From Notospermus geniculatus (taxonomy: Eukaryota > Nemertea > Pilidiophora > Heteronemertea > Lineidae): a DNA stretch of 64,000 bases. The stretch is from NCBI GenBank assembly GCA_002633025.1, contig NMRB01000588.1, positions 208,691-272,690 on the forward strand, written 5' to 3'. Of this stretch, positions 32,698 to 46,326 are shown one piece after another; the stretch's first letter is position 1, and each line of letters starts with the position of its first letter. Under the pieces are notes generated by a model. That model was not told where the DNA came from, did no database searches, and worked only from the letters and a program-made list of their open reading frames with translations. The translations under genes were made by a program, and so were the position numbers.

Positions 32698-35600
32698 CCT
32701 GACAAGACCCTTTCCCTTGTTAAAGAGGGCGTCATAGGGCTGAGACTGCATTCTTATTATCGGATTAAGCCCATACTATCATGTTAATCCAAAAAGCAGA
32801 TTTTTACAAGTTTATATTGCTAGCAAAACAAAATATTGCTCCACTTATTTTTTTATTGTCATCAGTTCATTCACTGCCAGATCTGTTGGCGTCTGCGAAA
32901 CTCTTAATCAATTAACACTCTGATTAATAGTTAATTAAAAGCTCCATGAACCTGCTGACAGTGAGTGCTAATCCATTGTGTATAACACGCCAACACTTCA
33001 ATCTGTTTACAACCATTTTTTCCCATTGAAAGAAGCCTTAGAACAACAAGGTGTCAATTCCTGGCAGAAAGGTTTTAATCAATCATCAATAAGTCGTGCT
33101 TATTGGTTCTAAAAGTCAGGAGAGTGGAACTGGCAGCGAGTTATTAGTACATTATGTATGTTGATCGTTTCTCAGTCGGTAACTGAATGTTGCCACATGG
33201 GAGGTCGATAATTATATACATGTATTAGCATAAAGGAATCTTCCTTTTAGTCTATAGTGATTTTACTTGCTTCTCGGTTTAAACTTCTTGATTGTCTATC
33301 AGTTCCCCCTCCCCCGGACGTGCATCAACTGTAGGCCTGACATGTACTTTACAACAAAACCCATACTCTCTCGACTCCTTCAAAGCCTTTGACATTTTAC
33401 CTTTTCTTGGTGATTCGATCAGGGCCTTTTGCGCCGACTGCATGAAGGGAAATAACTTCACCGAGATGTTTGTGGCGAAAAAAGACAGCAAAAAACAGCG
33501 GTTCCCATTTGAAAACCCGCTGGGAGCGGCTTTAGATTAAATTGAGATCAAAATCAACAGTCATTAAAATTCTGAACGAAACAAATTGCCCGAGCAAGTT
33601 TACAACCCGTAATCACAATTTTAATGCGTTTTACTCCGTATTTTACACTTTTATGATTTTGACTCGTGCCATAAACGAATCGTCTTTTGCGACAAACAAG
33701 CCATTGCCAGCAGACGGTAGGATTCGGACGCGCGGTACCCGGATGATGCCAGGCTCTTCACACATGCCGACATCTCGTGACATATGCTGACCAGGACTTG
33801 TGCCGTTTTCCGCTTCAGTGCAACTGCTTGATCAGCCGATGAACCGCCAGTATGCAAGATTAACCCTAATACTTTTTCAATGAACTTTTTTCTACCTATG
33901 AATGAAAATTCAAAAATTTCTTTCAAACCGGCGCATTAAGGATTAAATTATTGAAAACCAGGCAAAGCAGAAGGCAACCTGCGCAGATCTTCAAAACCAC
34001 TTATGCTAATGGTTGCATCGAAAAAGCGGACTCGTGAAAAGGGAATGTGAACATGCGGCACATCGGTAAGAAAGGCCGTTCGGGGACTTAACATGCGCCC
34101 AGCTCTCACCTCGCATCTGGTTAACAAGCATACACATCCACCCAGCGAATTTCAAAATAATTCGAGTGGTTCAATTTTCTTCTGAAAACGTCGGTTTTAA
34201 TAGTTTGTATCGTCTGCTCTCGCTAGTTTGCCCGGGGCTACGATTTTCTGCGAGACTCGAGTACCTCACATCCCCGCTGCATTCAGACGAACCTTTGTGT
34301 CTTATGCTCCCTGAGACCGCCTCAACTCGATAGAGAAAATCCTTTCATAGGGAATAAGCGCTTAGAGAAGGATGCAGATGGCCTACTATTTCACCAAGAC
34401 CCCGCCATCTTCCCTTCCTCGCTGTCCCATAGTTTGTTTAGTTCAACTGCTAATCCTCAGAGTTTTTGTCAGACGATGAATGGCCTTAGCATCCCCAGAT
34501 ATTTCAGAAATGTTTATATTGCAATTGAAGCAAAAGTTGAGCAAATGTCTCGGCACAATCATCTCAAAGTCAAACAAACTCGTATACGTGAACTATTTGC
34601 TTTATGAAAACATTACACCGGCAAGGCACGTTAAACCCGCCATATCATAGCAAGATATCAAAAGTGTGGCATTCCAGATTTGTAGCGACACTTGCACTTT
34701 CCGGCAGTGTTTCGGCGAATCCGAAGCGCCTTGAATCTTGGTAGAAAATGGTGCATGAGGTCACGGTTCAAAATATCCCGTCTAGATGTCGTCATGCCCT
34801 TTTTATATACCGGTAGTCTACCGGTTTGTCGCTCGTCAGAGAACCACAAATCTGCTTCAGTTACGACAACCACTGATGGATATGAGAATTCTCCCAACCC
34901 ATCTGTGTGCGCACGCACTGTCATGGCTGCCAGACGTAATCCCAGATAAAGTTATAGCAAGGCTGGTATCATGACATACCGCCTCAAATCGCCCAACTTG
35001 TGGGAGAGGCCCGTGTTGCCACCAAATCAAACCGAGTCGATGATTTTGTGCATTTTGTTGGACGTTGGGCTAAACTCTCCAAACTACTGCCGAAGTAGTT
35101 GGCAGTTTCCTTTATCGACAGCCTTTCAAGGCGACGTCATTTTGCTGGAACGCCCGACGTAAACCACATTTCGTGGATCCTTCAGTCGGGGGTCTGTATC
35201 ATTACGACAGTAACAGAATGACAAAACTCCTGCTAATTGCAACACTAATGAACCTTTAAAGGAACTATTTGATGGGGAGAAGTCAAGCAGATTCCTGTCG
35301 TGGGGAAGGTGGGTGGTGCCCGTCACAATGGACGTCCCGGGATGGCTGTATGAGGAGGATAAGGAGGATTTAATGAGACACTGAGCCGCCAACCTGTCTC
35401 GGTATTTTCTGCTGCAGCGTGCGTGACTGATTTGTTATCGCTGCCACGATCTGCTTCCGGTTTTGACGCTAAGAAATACTACACCCTCTAGTGAGAAAAT
35501 CTGAGACTAAATCATTGATATTCGTCATAAGAAGTTCAAACATGCCAAGAGCAAATGAAACTCGCTTGAATTGTCAGAAAGGCATAGTTCGAAACTCAAG

Positions 35601-35720
35601 TAGAGTAGACAAGCACAAACTTCACCAATGTTGCGAATCTATCTATTTCTACTCACTATACTCAGTAGTTTCCATAAGACTGGATTCGGTTATGTTTTCA
35701 TTGGACGACGAATTAGTGAT

Positions 35721-35811
35721 TAGTCTCGCGCAACCAGCCGGTTTGTTCCGCAGTGTTGCTCCAGTCAGTTTGCAATTCTCTAGATTCGCAACAGCTGGAT
35801 GACCGAGACTA
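35721..35811. mobile_element. 91-bp TAGTCTCG element, 9-bp TSD (copy A)
   Basis: The ends TAGTCTCGCGCAACCAGCC and GGATGACCGAGACTA are inverted. The flanks ATTAGTGAT (35712-35720) and ATTGGTGAT (35812-35820) are a 9-bp duplication with one mismatch. It is a miniature of the 512-bp element at 8948. Confidence 0.75.
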
Positions 35812-36765
35812 ATTGGTGATGAGTATAACTGAGTACTTATCTATGGCTTTCGTTCCTGCATATTGGCAGTGAGAACTTTGTACTGAACGATCCGCGTTGT
35901 TTTGACTGTGATCGAGAGGTTAGAAATAACACAGATTGACATACTCTCTCTTGGCAGTGAGGACTTGGCAGTCGCTGAACGATCACAATAAAGGGACATA
36001 AAGCAATACTAATTCCGTTCCCTTTCACTGGGCGGTGAAACTCCGACTTGCCCCCGTAACCAACCACTTCAACCCTCATTCACATCTCGGCTGTATCATA
36101 AGTGGTACAGTTATCACGGGGAGGGACGCAACAATGTCGACCAACACAAACCAATTTAACACCCCCTGAAGAAATTACGAGGCATTAAAACACAACAAAC
36201 AAACGCGAAAGGTCCCCAGCCGAGAATATCGCCCGATTAGATTGAGCAATGATATTGCTAATTTGGTATTTAAGTGATATTTTGTTCCTCAACTAGATGC
36301 TTCAAGGTTTCCTCAGCAGGAGGCGTCAACACTTCTCTTACCGTTTTCTCTCAAGGACGATCAAGGACGTTGGTCTTTTCTTCACCGTTTCCGGCTGGAT
36401 GTTGGCCTTTTCGTTCTTACGCCCGATTAGACACGAGGGGTCCTCAGCAACGTTCCCTTTTAGTTTCAATATGTCAGGGGGAGACAGGGGTATGGTGAGT
36501 TGGGAGAAGCATACATGTTAGACCCTGATAAATCTGTTGAGAAGTTCGTTCATTTGGTGCTTACAACATTAGGGAGGTTTCGCAAATCTGACGAAAAACG
36601 GAGTTACTGTACCAAATACGAAATTGAACTTCATTTCCATGACGTAATGTATTTCCGCAGATGGTTTGTACCACAAATATCGTCTGCTGCAATGAGCGTC
36701 TTTTAGACCGATAGAGTTACGGTGTATATTAAACTTCACTTCGTAGATATGAAGTGGAAACTCAA

Positions 36766-38325
36766 GATAATAATAATAATAATAATAAAAGATATTTATA
36801 TAGCGCCTCTATTAAAATGAATTGTCAGTGGCGCTTCACAATAAATAAGAAGAGACGAATCAAAAATATTGTCTAAAAAGATAAGTTTTTAAATTGGATT
36901 TAAAAGCCTCAAAAGATTGAATATTTCTTAAAAAGAGAGGCATGGCATTCCAGAGCCTCGGGGCACAAACCGTGAATGCCCTCTCCCCTGCAGACTTCTT
37001 CTTCGGTAACCTCCAGTCAAGGACAATGCAGTCAGAGCTCCTTGTGTGCCTGCTGGAAGTTTTAACAGGTAATGAGAGGTACCCAGGACCTGAGCCCCGA
37101 ACAGCCTGGAACGCCATAGTTAGGATTTTAAATATAATCCTAGCTTCCACAGGAAGCCAATGAAGGCTTTTTAGCACTGGTGTGATATGTTCTTGACGTT
37201 TTGTGTTGGTGAGGAACCTGGCTGTCTGATTTTGCAGTTTCTGTAAACGGTTTATTTCATAAGATGGTAAACCAAAGAGCAAAGCATTGCAGAAATCCAA
37301 GCGGGATGTAATAAAAGCATGAACTAAAGTAGTTAAGAGTTCATGTGGTAGGTACTTCTTCGCAGCAGCAATTTTTCGAAGGTGGTAATAGCCAGATGAC
37401 AAAACCTGTGAAATTTGACTGTGAAAAGTCAGTCCTGAATCGAAGATTACTCCAAGGTTACGTGCAGACTGACTAGGTTTAATGACAGCATCTCCGATTT
37501 TGATGGTGATCCTCTCACGATCTGGGTGATTCTGATATGGAGAACAGAGAAGTAGAACTTCAGTCTTAGTGTCATTAAGCTTGAGCTTGTTCTCGAGCAT
37601 CCAGTTGCGCACGTCAGACAAACAACTTTCGACCCTTGAAATGACACATTGCAAATTGTCCGTGCTGCCGAAGCGGAAGGCATACCAATTTTGGGTGTCA
37701 TCTGCATAAAGGTGAAAATTACCTCCATGGTTGTTCATTACTGTGGCTAAAGGTTGGGTGTAACAAGAGAAAAGCAAAGGCCCCAACACACTTCCCTGAG
37801 GTACACCATACTTCAAATCCCGTGCATCAGACATGCTGTCACCAACTTTCACCTGGAACTTCCGGTCTGTCAAATAAGACACCAACCACTGAAGCGCAGC
37901 ACCACCGACACCAAACACATCACGCAACCTCCTAACAAGGATGTCATGGTCGATAGTGTCGAAAGCTGCAGATAAATCTAACAGCACCATCACCACCCCT
38001 TCATTCCTGTCAAAAGAATGCAAGACACTATTGGTAATGCAAGTCAGGGCTGTTTCGACACTATGACCAGGTCTGTACGCAGATTGATTCGGCGTGTAAA
38101 GGCTGTGCTGCTGCAAGTGCCTATGTAATCGTTTTGCGACCACTCGTTCAAGAAGTTTAGAGAAGTATGCCAGGTTGGAAACGGGTCGATAGTTTTTCAA
38201 GTCCGCAGGGTTGGACCCCTGTTTTTTCAAAATTGGTGTGATCACAGCCAATTTCATGTTGTCAGGGAAAACTCCCGTCCTGAGGGACACATTCACCATG
38301 TCAACCAGACTATGAAGTAAAGAGG
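36766..38325 (-). mobile_element. 5'-truncated CR1/L2-type LINE nested in an inverted-repeat element
   Basis: The 3' end is a TAA/TTA microsatellite at 36766-36788. The 5' boundary is near 38325, where the host element resumes with GTAACTCTTTCGGTC. The endonuclease part is missing. Present only in copy B of the large duplication, so host and LINE entered, or were lost, after A and B diverged. Confidence 0.88.
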
Positions 38326-38407
38326 GTAACTCTTTCGGTCTTACATGATGTGCTAAAAGACGCACTGGCAGGAGGGCATTTGTGGTCCCAACCATCTCCA
38401 GAAACAC
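36860..38407 (-). pseudogene. LINE reverse transcriptase, truncated but without internal stops
   Basis: The 515-codon frame has RT motifs in order: KNYRPVSNLAYFSKLLE (71-87), motif A LLDLSAAFDTIDH (142-153), motif B GVPQGSVLGPLLF (201-213), and motif C YADD (234-237). LGVIFDSGLTF and a C-terminal domain ending in LKTYLFRQYF follow. The first 26 or so residues come from the host element, so the ATG is not the LINE's own. No endonuclease domain is present, so it is a dead-on-arrival copy, but the open frame points to a recent insertion. CR1/L2 group by similarity of motifs. Confidence 0.9.
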
Positions 38408-41400
38408 ATTACGTCATGCAAATGAAGTTGAGTTTCGTATTTTGTACTTCGTTTTTCGTCAGATTTGCGAAACCTCCCTATTCATTTCTTGACTGAGACC
38501 ACGCAGGTTCGAGCGGATCGAAACCGAAGTGGTTTTTCACCTTCTATAAACGGCATTAGCTTCTTCTGTAGGGCAGTGCCATTGCTGCGGCCAACATGAT
38601 GTAGGGCATGATGCGTAACCGCGTCATTGAAAGACCAATCAGACTTCGCTCCGCTGATGGGCGACAAATCGAATCAAACCTGCTGCGCCTAGAGCATGCT
38701 GGGTAAAAAAGTAAATGCTGAGAGATGGATCGGTAGTTGATGATCGGTAGTTGGATCAACAACCAAGACATATTTTCGCAAATGTTTCATCAAAATGAAC
38801 ATATTCATACATAAATCGCAATGAAATGAAAACCAAATGTTTGATCTATGCCGATTTGTCCAAAGTCTCGCTCCCCGGCAACTTCCCGTTGTGTGACGTG
38901 CGTCACACGAGAAGTGGGCGACTCCCTCCGCCACTCATTAGCCTGCCTCGTAAGAATGTGATCCTCTTAATTACATTAATGGCCCACTATGAACACCGTA
39001 GATCACGGTAAACATGGCCTCCTTGCCCCCGAGTGCCTTACCCCCACCCTCAGCGTGCCAAATCCCCCTCACGGCGTCCTAATCTCACGCCCGTGACTTA
39101 TGAATGCTTCTGTTCTATTTGAGGATTTGGTGATTATTTAAAGACGCAGATACAATGTAATACAATGTGTGTATTAGTTGTTCATTATCTTGTAGCTGGT
39201 TGGGACACTCCTGGGATCGGAACAGACGACACACGGGTCGCTGGATCACGTGACATTACCGTCCAAGCAAAGGCAAGTTCCCAACAGTCACAGCACCGCC
39301 TCGATCGTTCTCAAAGTTGGTTCGAGTCAAAGCATCATCGACGTCCAAGTCACGCAGCAACCTCGTACCCAGATACCTCATCCGAGGATATCTGTGGAAA
39401 GGGCTACGACTTGACCAGAATTTCTGGTCAAACCACTGGCAGCGTGCCAAAATATTTGTTTCACGCAATATTTCGTTATTTGATGACTGAAAAATATCAT
39501 ATGTGCCTAAAACGCCACATACAATGTAATACCCCAAAACACGAAGTTGTTTGAGTATTAGAGCAATTTCAACGAATAGTTAGTTGAGAACTATTTGACA
39601 CTCATGCCGCGGGTGCCAGCCTCGGTGTGATTCGCCTCAAAATGAGTAGGGCCTAGGCATATATATCGATGCGCTGATGTAAACAACGCACATGCGCAAT
39701 ATTCCTAAAGTAGTACCGGTCGCAGCCCTTTCCAGTGGTGTTGTAGGTACGTAAACCCACTGGGGACGAGTTTGGTCACACAGAAATGATTCGTTTCGCT
39801 TTTCCCCCTGGCAGAACTCGTTGTGGGGAGAAAATTCCACTTCGCTAATGGGCAGGCCTAATTAGCATCAACACCTGTGGTTTCAATGATATCTGACCCA
39901 CAACATTCCCTTTTTTGTCCAGCAGATCAGAGCAAAGTCACCCGAGGGAGATTATGCCACCGACCCCACACATGGGGAAAGGGATTAAGAGACCCTTGCA
40001 TCAGGTCCCCTCGGACCAACTCCTCGAGGACCGTGACCAGCAATGGTGACAGCTCAGGCGAGAAATCGCGACCGAAGATCGGTTTGATGTCTTGCGACAC
40101 GACCTCATCCCGATATCCACAAGACCAGCAACTTTAGGAGTGGATGAGCAATATTTAGGAAAATCTGTTGGTGTCTTATTTGGTTCGGTAAGTATTATTC
40201 GGTGACGTCTCCATGCGGGCCTCGGTGGCTGCCCTCTTGAGGGACCCATCGGTGCATTACGCTGGTTTTACCGAGTCGGTCTCCGTCTAAAGGGTCGCAG
40301 GTGCGTGACAAATGAAGGAGACAAACATGTGTGGAGCATTTCATCTCTTGATGTGAGTGAAGAGGTTTTGTTGTGGTAGTAAGGGTCAGGGACCGGGGCA
40401 AGAAGGAGCCCATACGGTCACAAGTTAGGCTCTGTGGATAACCACAGCACGGTCAATGACTTTGGTTCTGGAATGGTAGGTTGCTAAATCAGATAAGTTT
40501 GATGCTTATCAACCGGAAATTGTTGCTAAAATCAGGGTTCAGCCACAGGCGAAAATGTCAAATCCCTCATGCTTTTTTCCTGGCCATGTGCCTGACGTCA
40601 TAAGTTATCTCCAACTTCATTGTTGTTTTCTCCCTGTCGTGCTGCACAAGTCAGCAGAATACCGCGTGATCAAAAGGCATAAGTACATAACTCGTAAACG
40701 ATAGCTTAGTGCCATAAAGACATCAAACCCAAAAGGAACCACTTGAGCACACTCTGTTTCTTGTCCGATGAGTTCCAGTTTTCCACACCAGATGGCTCTT
40801 ATCAGCCTAATTTCCATGTTAAAATAATATTTCTAATCAAATTTGGGTTGGTGGCCGTAGCATACAACAATCCACTAGCCCTGAACCCGAATTTGTGAAG
40901 AACGACCAATTCATAAAGGTGCCAGGGCTGGATAAACCGGTTCGGATAAACCTGTTGGTCACATCCCTGTACATACATGTATGTACAGTAGCCTATCTAA
41001 ATGTATAACAGATCACCCGAGAGACACATTGTGCGCGCGAGTACTCTGCTAAATGTTCCATATCACAAGAACTACTGAATGGAATCGTATGGAATTTTCA
41101 CACATCATGGAGAAGACCTATAGCTATCGCATAAAACAGTTGGAAGAAGTTTCGTTGAAAATTTCTTTGGGTGTCACGTTTTCTCAGAATGTCGCAAACC
41201 ATACATGTACAAATGTAGGTGAAACCTATAGGGGTTTTATGTCTTTATGGTATAACTCTTAAACGATAGCTTAGTACCTATTATCATCACGATCTGGTGG
41301 AGAACTCGTATAGTCGCGGACGATAATCACAACCAACATCCCCCAATTTGCTGGTGACAAATGACTCCCTGACATCCTTACGCGTTCACACGCTTCCTGA

Positions 41401-42050
41401 ATGAAACCCTTTCCCTAATCATCAGCTAACAGCCCTACAACACCACTATGACGTAACTTTCAAGCCTCGACACTTCTTTCGATGTAAAATCGACACGTTT
41501 TATGTAACAGCACCATTCTTGTTCTCCGAGTTCTAATAGCCAGATGCGGTTTGGCAAGCACCGCTAACCACCCCGCCCATCACCTTAAATAGGCAGGCTA
41601 ATAGTAGGTAATTAGAGGGCGCGCATGCTGCACGCTGACTGCCCTTTACTCTGGTTTTATGGCTGGTAAACCCAACTTACGATCTATTTGACCACAAAGG
41701 CAACGGTTCAACCTCACAATGACGTCACTGCCCCATCACTGCAGGAAGATCAGAAGCATACTAATTAAGGTGTAGCTAGTATGACATTAAGGGTTTTGCT
41801 AATTGTTGGCCTGCGGTCGGTGTTTGTGGACAGGGATGATCCTGTGTTAACAATGACACGTGACATTTTCACTGATTTTAGGCCACTTGTCGGTGATACA
41901 AATATTGAGGAAACATCGACAAATATGAACAAATATTGCAAATACGCCAAGCCCTTTTCCATTCGACCAACGTCTGGCCCTTTCAGTTGAGCGATTATCT
42001 TATGTTCACTTCTTCTGTAAATTTATTTACATGTATTTTCTTGGTGCTCA

Positions 42051-42085
42051 ATAAATTAAATTAAATTAAATTAAATTAAATTAAA
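42051..42085 (+). repeat. TTAAA-type microsatellite
   Basis: About six AATTA/TTAAA units follow GGTGCTCAATAAATTAAA. It may be the 3' tail of a retrotransposed sequence. It lies in the part of copy B that faces the N gap in copy A. Confidence 0.85.
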
Positions 42086-42249
42086 GTTTATTGTTGTTGT
42101 CTGGAGGCCATCGCCCTCTTAGGCAAGCCTATACATATTTGAGAGTTCAAGGAACTGACTTCATCGTGGTCTACTTCCGGTTTGCGATTCAGGCAATCTT
42201 CGTGACTTCCGGTTGTAACGTCGATCGGATTGACTATGTCAAAAATATA

Positions 42250-42481
42250 GGGCCGATTTAATAGACGTTTGCTAAGCAAACCATTGGTTCCAGATAGGCA
42301 TGCGAAAAGTGTACAACAAAATTTTCACCAAAAAGCCGTGTTTGGATGGATAGTAAGCGCTATACAGAGCTTAGAAAACGGGGCTTTTTGGTGAAAAATT
42401 TAGTTGTACATTTTTCGCAAGCCTATCTATTTTTGGTGGAACCAATGGTTAGCTTAGCAAACGTCTATTAAATCGGGGGCC
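42250..42481. mobile_element. Foldback element with GGGCCGATTTAATAGACG ends (copy B)
   Basis: Counterpart of 29543-29781. Compared with copy A it lacks a short segment after CATTGGTTCC and has extra G bases at its right end. Confidence 0.75.
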
Positions 42482-44905
42482 TTTATCATCAATGGTATCA
42501 ATGTTACCGTTAGCTTCTGCCTGATGAAGGCTCAAAGTCTCTCTTCAGTTTTTTGGCGATCCCTGCCAGTGTACGCCTGTCTGCCTCTACCACGGGGACG
42601 CAGCCCTGATTTACAAAATGTCGACTTCACCTTCGCTTCATTTCTCGACCGGAGCCAGGACCAATGGTCGACATAACGTCATGAATATGTCACAAATGGC
42701 GATTTCAGGGGAGGCTGGTTACGAATCAGTTTCCTTTCGGCCGAATGACATCTGAACATCTAATAATGACGCACGTTGAATCCAAGAGGAGAGGACGTTG
42801 TTGTCCATTGTTGTCATTATCGTCTGATTGTTGGAGTCGTCGTCTGCCAGTAAGGTGAGCATTCATGTAGATTGTTTATTAGCTGTATACATATTGAATG
42901 GATGATCCAGACCAACACATCTCAAGTGGGTAGAACACAGTCAGTCGAGTTTCTCGAGGCTTTTCCTTGTCCGAGTTCCGCCCGCCAGCATCAGCCTGTT
43001 ACACTCCTTGACCCTCGGCCATTCAGAAGGGTAACTTGAAATATTGAACCATGCTGAGACCAAATTATACCATTCAAAGGTCTAAAATCTTAATTTTCAA
43101 TTTCTGAATGATCATTTCTAGCTAGACAGTCCATTGCTGTAGGGGTTGCAGACTTGAGTTAGGGCAGAAATCGTCGACGGACTAAAAGTGCATGTTGTCA
43201 CCTGCTCCTGACTGGACAAAATGTCGGCAAACTTCTGGTAATAATGGATGCTGTTTGAGCCTCCATTTCAATGTCTATTACGTCAGCTCCCGATCCTTCG
43301 TACTACATACTTGTGTACCAGAGATCATTAAAGGTGAATGACAAGAGCAGAAAGCTCTCGGCCTTTTGCAGTTCACGTCTGATTCAAATCGGCGATGTCT
43401 CTAACGCCATCCATGGGAAAAACGACCTTCCATATCTTGCCATCTCGGATTCTTCAGTTGGTGACCAACAAGCCTAAGTCCTTTCCCAAGGATCCAAGAG
43501 GATTCAGCAGGTGTCACCTCTATCATGATGAGCATTCTACAGATTAGGTCCATGATGTCCTGTCCTGAAGAAGCCGGGTGTTCTGGCGAAACCTTGACAA
43601 TATCACACTGTTAGAAAAAAACAGAAGAATTTAACAGAATTTTCTGGCAGCAGAGTTTCAAGCACTTTCATGACTTTCTGTGAAATTACAGGAGCCAGTT
43701 TTTTAGGTAAAGGCATCGCATCCTCTGAACCAATGACCTGCGTTTTATGTTACACCTATATAGGAGGGACCTTCCAAACAAAGGGTCATTGGCAATGACA
43801 TAATATTCCTTCGACCCTTAGATCCTTTCTGTAAATTTACAAAAAGGGCTTGAAACTAATATTCTGTAGAATAATCTGTTTATTCTAACAGTGCAGCCAA
43901 TAAACGTGTCTGATCCAAGTTGGGAATTGTCTTCTCCATATTCTCATATCTTGTTAGAAGGTTTCGCCTGAAAAAGTGGCAGATTTGAAATTTCACCACT
44001 CGCGGGGTAACGACTGTCACAGGTCATCGGAAAGTGATCACCAACCGTGTCATAATGTGATTACAGATACATAGAGAGGGATCAAGAACATCCCATTCAA
44101 GGGACAATGACTTTGATTCTGGCAGACCCTCCAGTAATTTGACCCCTTGGACCTCATAGACACCAAACTCTTTGTTTCTGGGTCCCTTCTCGCTGTACCA
44201 TCAATGGGGCCGTTCCGTCTTTTCTTTAAGCCGCTGCTGTCCGATTATGGGACATTATCATCAGATGACCGCCATCTTTAAATTTCCCAGCGTTACTGAA
44301 GCGTGATCTCGCGATATCATCTCTTAGATTCAAAATCTGAAATCCTTTCATCATCCAGGCTTAGAAAGTGATCGGCCAGAAAAGGACGTATGTTTCCAAC
44401 ACCTGGTGACGATCTCAAGTGGGAAGTGGGAGCTTGGGCTTTTTGACCACATTGTCTTCCAAAAATTCGCCGCAGCCGATTCTAGGCCGTCGAGAAAATG
44501 GCGGCTTGAGTTGGCACAAAATAATCATTGTTTGACGCAGATTTAAGGTGTTTTCACTTCCTGTGGTCAGATAAGGATTATTATAACACCATACAAGAGG
44601 ATTGATAACTGTTTGGAAACTTTTATTCCAATTTTCTTCCGTTTTGATTGTTATTTGACAAACAGGACAGAGGTGCTTGAAACTCATCTGGTAAACAAAC
44701 GACACAAAACGGGAAAACCAGGCGCACGGTTTTGCGGCGGATCACGTCACGTGACCGGAAATCGCCCTTTGCAGCAAATCACCTCCAGTGAATCTTTTCA
44801 AAAACTTTAAAACTTAACGCAAAAATTGAGTGTGATTTTGTACCTTCACAAAAAAACACCCAGAGTCACTACCCCTTACTTTGTGATTGTTCACCGCTAA
44901 TCACA

Positions 44906-45181
44906 AGCCCTCAGTGTTTACACTACATAGAAATCCCCGGGGTTTTTGAGACCCGTGTCAAGCCCGGCTCTGAAAAATCCCCCTGAGACGCGATGCGCGT
45001 TGACACTACTGAAGTCTTGTGACGATGATCTAAATTAAGCCCTCCCCAAAACCCTTCCAGCTCGGAGAGCTTATTAGCCCCGGTTTTTTCATCCCCGGGT
45101 CTATTAGACCCGCGCTTTTAACAGGTGTAAACAGCAAAAGCCCGCGTGAGACGCGGGTTTTTATGTAGTGTAACCAGGGCT
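44906..45181. mobile_element. Inverted-repeat element with AGCCC..GTTTACACTACAT ends (copy B)
   Basis: Counterpart of 32418-32697. Its right end, TTTATGTAGTGTAACCAGGGCT, preserves the mirrored arm better than copy A does. Confidence 0.6.
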
Positions 45182-45836
45182 ACATATAACCCCTGACAAG
45201 ACCCTTTCCCTTGTTAAAGAGGGCGTCATAGGGCTGAGACTACATTGTTATTATCGGATTAAGCCCATACTATCATAATCCAAAGAGTAAATTTTTACAA
45301 GTTTATATTGCCAACAAAACAAAATATTCCTCCACTTATTTTTTTTTATTGTCATCAGTTCATTCACTGCCAGATCTGTTGGCGTCTGCGAAACTCTTAA
45401 TCAATTAACACTCTGATTAATAGTTAATTAAAAGCTCCATGAACCTGCTGACAGTGAGTGCTAATCCATTGTGTATAACACGCCAACACTTCAATCTGTT
45501 TACAACCATTTTTTCCCATTGAAATAAGCCTTAGAACAACAAGGTGTCAATTCCTGGCAGAAAGCTTTTAATCAATCATCAATAAATCGTGCTTATTGGT
45601 GTTAAAGAGGTTCTAAAAGTCAGGGAGTGGAACTCGCAGCGAGTCATTAGTGCATTGTGTATGTTGATCGTTTCTCAGCCGGTAACTGAATGTTGGCGCA
45701 TGGCAGGTCGATAATTATATATTGGCATAAAGGAATCTACAGTGATTTTACTTGCTTCTCGGTTTAAACTCCTTGATTGTCTATCAGTTCCCCGTCCCCC
45801 GGACGTGCATCAACTGTAGGCCTGCATGTACATGTA

Positions 45837-46326
45837 CAATCTCGGTCATAAGTTATTAACCACTGACTGGATATATGTAAATTACCCCGTGATCCCCCGA
45901 TATTTTTTCACCAATTTTTGGCACATGGTAGTTGGATCATTTGTCCATCATTAGGCGTAATGATTTTTCTGATTATCTCAGACTGCTGTTCGCTGGACTT
46001 GAAAGCAGATTGCAAAAATTCCAACAAAGTTGCCATTTTTAAGTTAAAAAATCAAATATTTTGAAAATTATTGATGGTGGCATCCATGCAGACACTGGAA
46101 GATAGCTGAAAATTTTCAGGAATTGCGGAGTTTCCGAAAATCTCAATCTGACCGGCAAATTTCGAACAGCGGTAAAACCAAAGTCAGCCTATTGATCAGA
46201 AAAATCTTGAGCCTAATGATGGACAAATGGTCTAACTACCATGCATCAAAAATTGGTGAAAAAATATTGGAGGATCACGGAGTAATTCACAAATATCCGG
46301 TGGTTAATAACTTATGACCGAGATTG
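45837..46326. mobile_element. 490-bp foldback element with TA target duplication
   Basis: The ends CAATCTCGGTCATAAGTTAT and its mirror extend into arms of about 200 bp, with ATATTTTTTCACCAATTTTT in both. TA flanks it at 45835-45836 and 46327-46328. Copy A has the empty site near 33355. TA duplications are typical of Tc1/mariner-type transposition. No transposase is present. Confidence 0.85.

Larger units (their letters stand above)
24348..35983 (+). repeat. Large tandem duplication, copy A (about 11.6 kb)
   Basis: This segment is repeated head-to-tail at 35984-48876. Matching starts at CACAATAAAGGGACATAAAG in both copies. Copy A contains inserts absent from B (25000-25147, 26377-27122 and about 31193-31415) and a 163-base N gap at 29373-29535. 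Its last part is about 1.3 units of the roughly 92-bp array. No gene is recognised: the short open frames are shared by both copies but match no family and are not preferentially conserved. Confidence 0.9.
36571..38479. mobile_element. AGGGAGGTTTCGC inverted-repeat element, copy 3, with a nested LINE and ATT TSD
   Basis: The arms AGGGAGGTTTCGCAAATCTG and its mirror flank the unit. ATT occurs at 36568-36570 and 38480-38482. Copy A has the empty site ACAACATTCATTTC at about 24930, which confirms a 3-bp ATT duplication. About 1.56 kb of the 1.9 kb is a LINE inserted in the middle. Confidence 0.92.
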
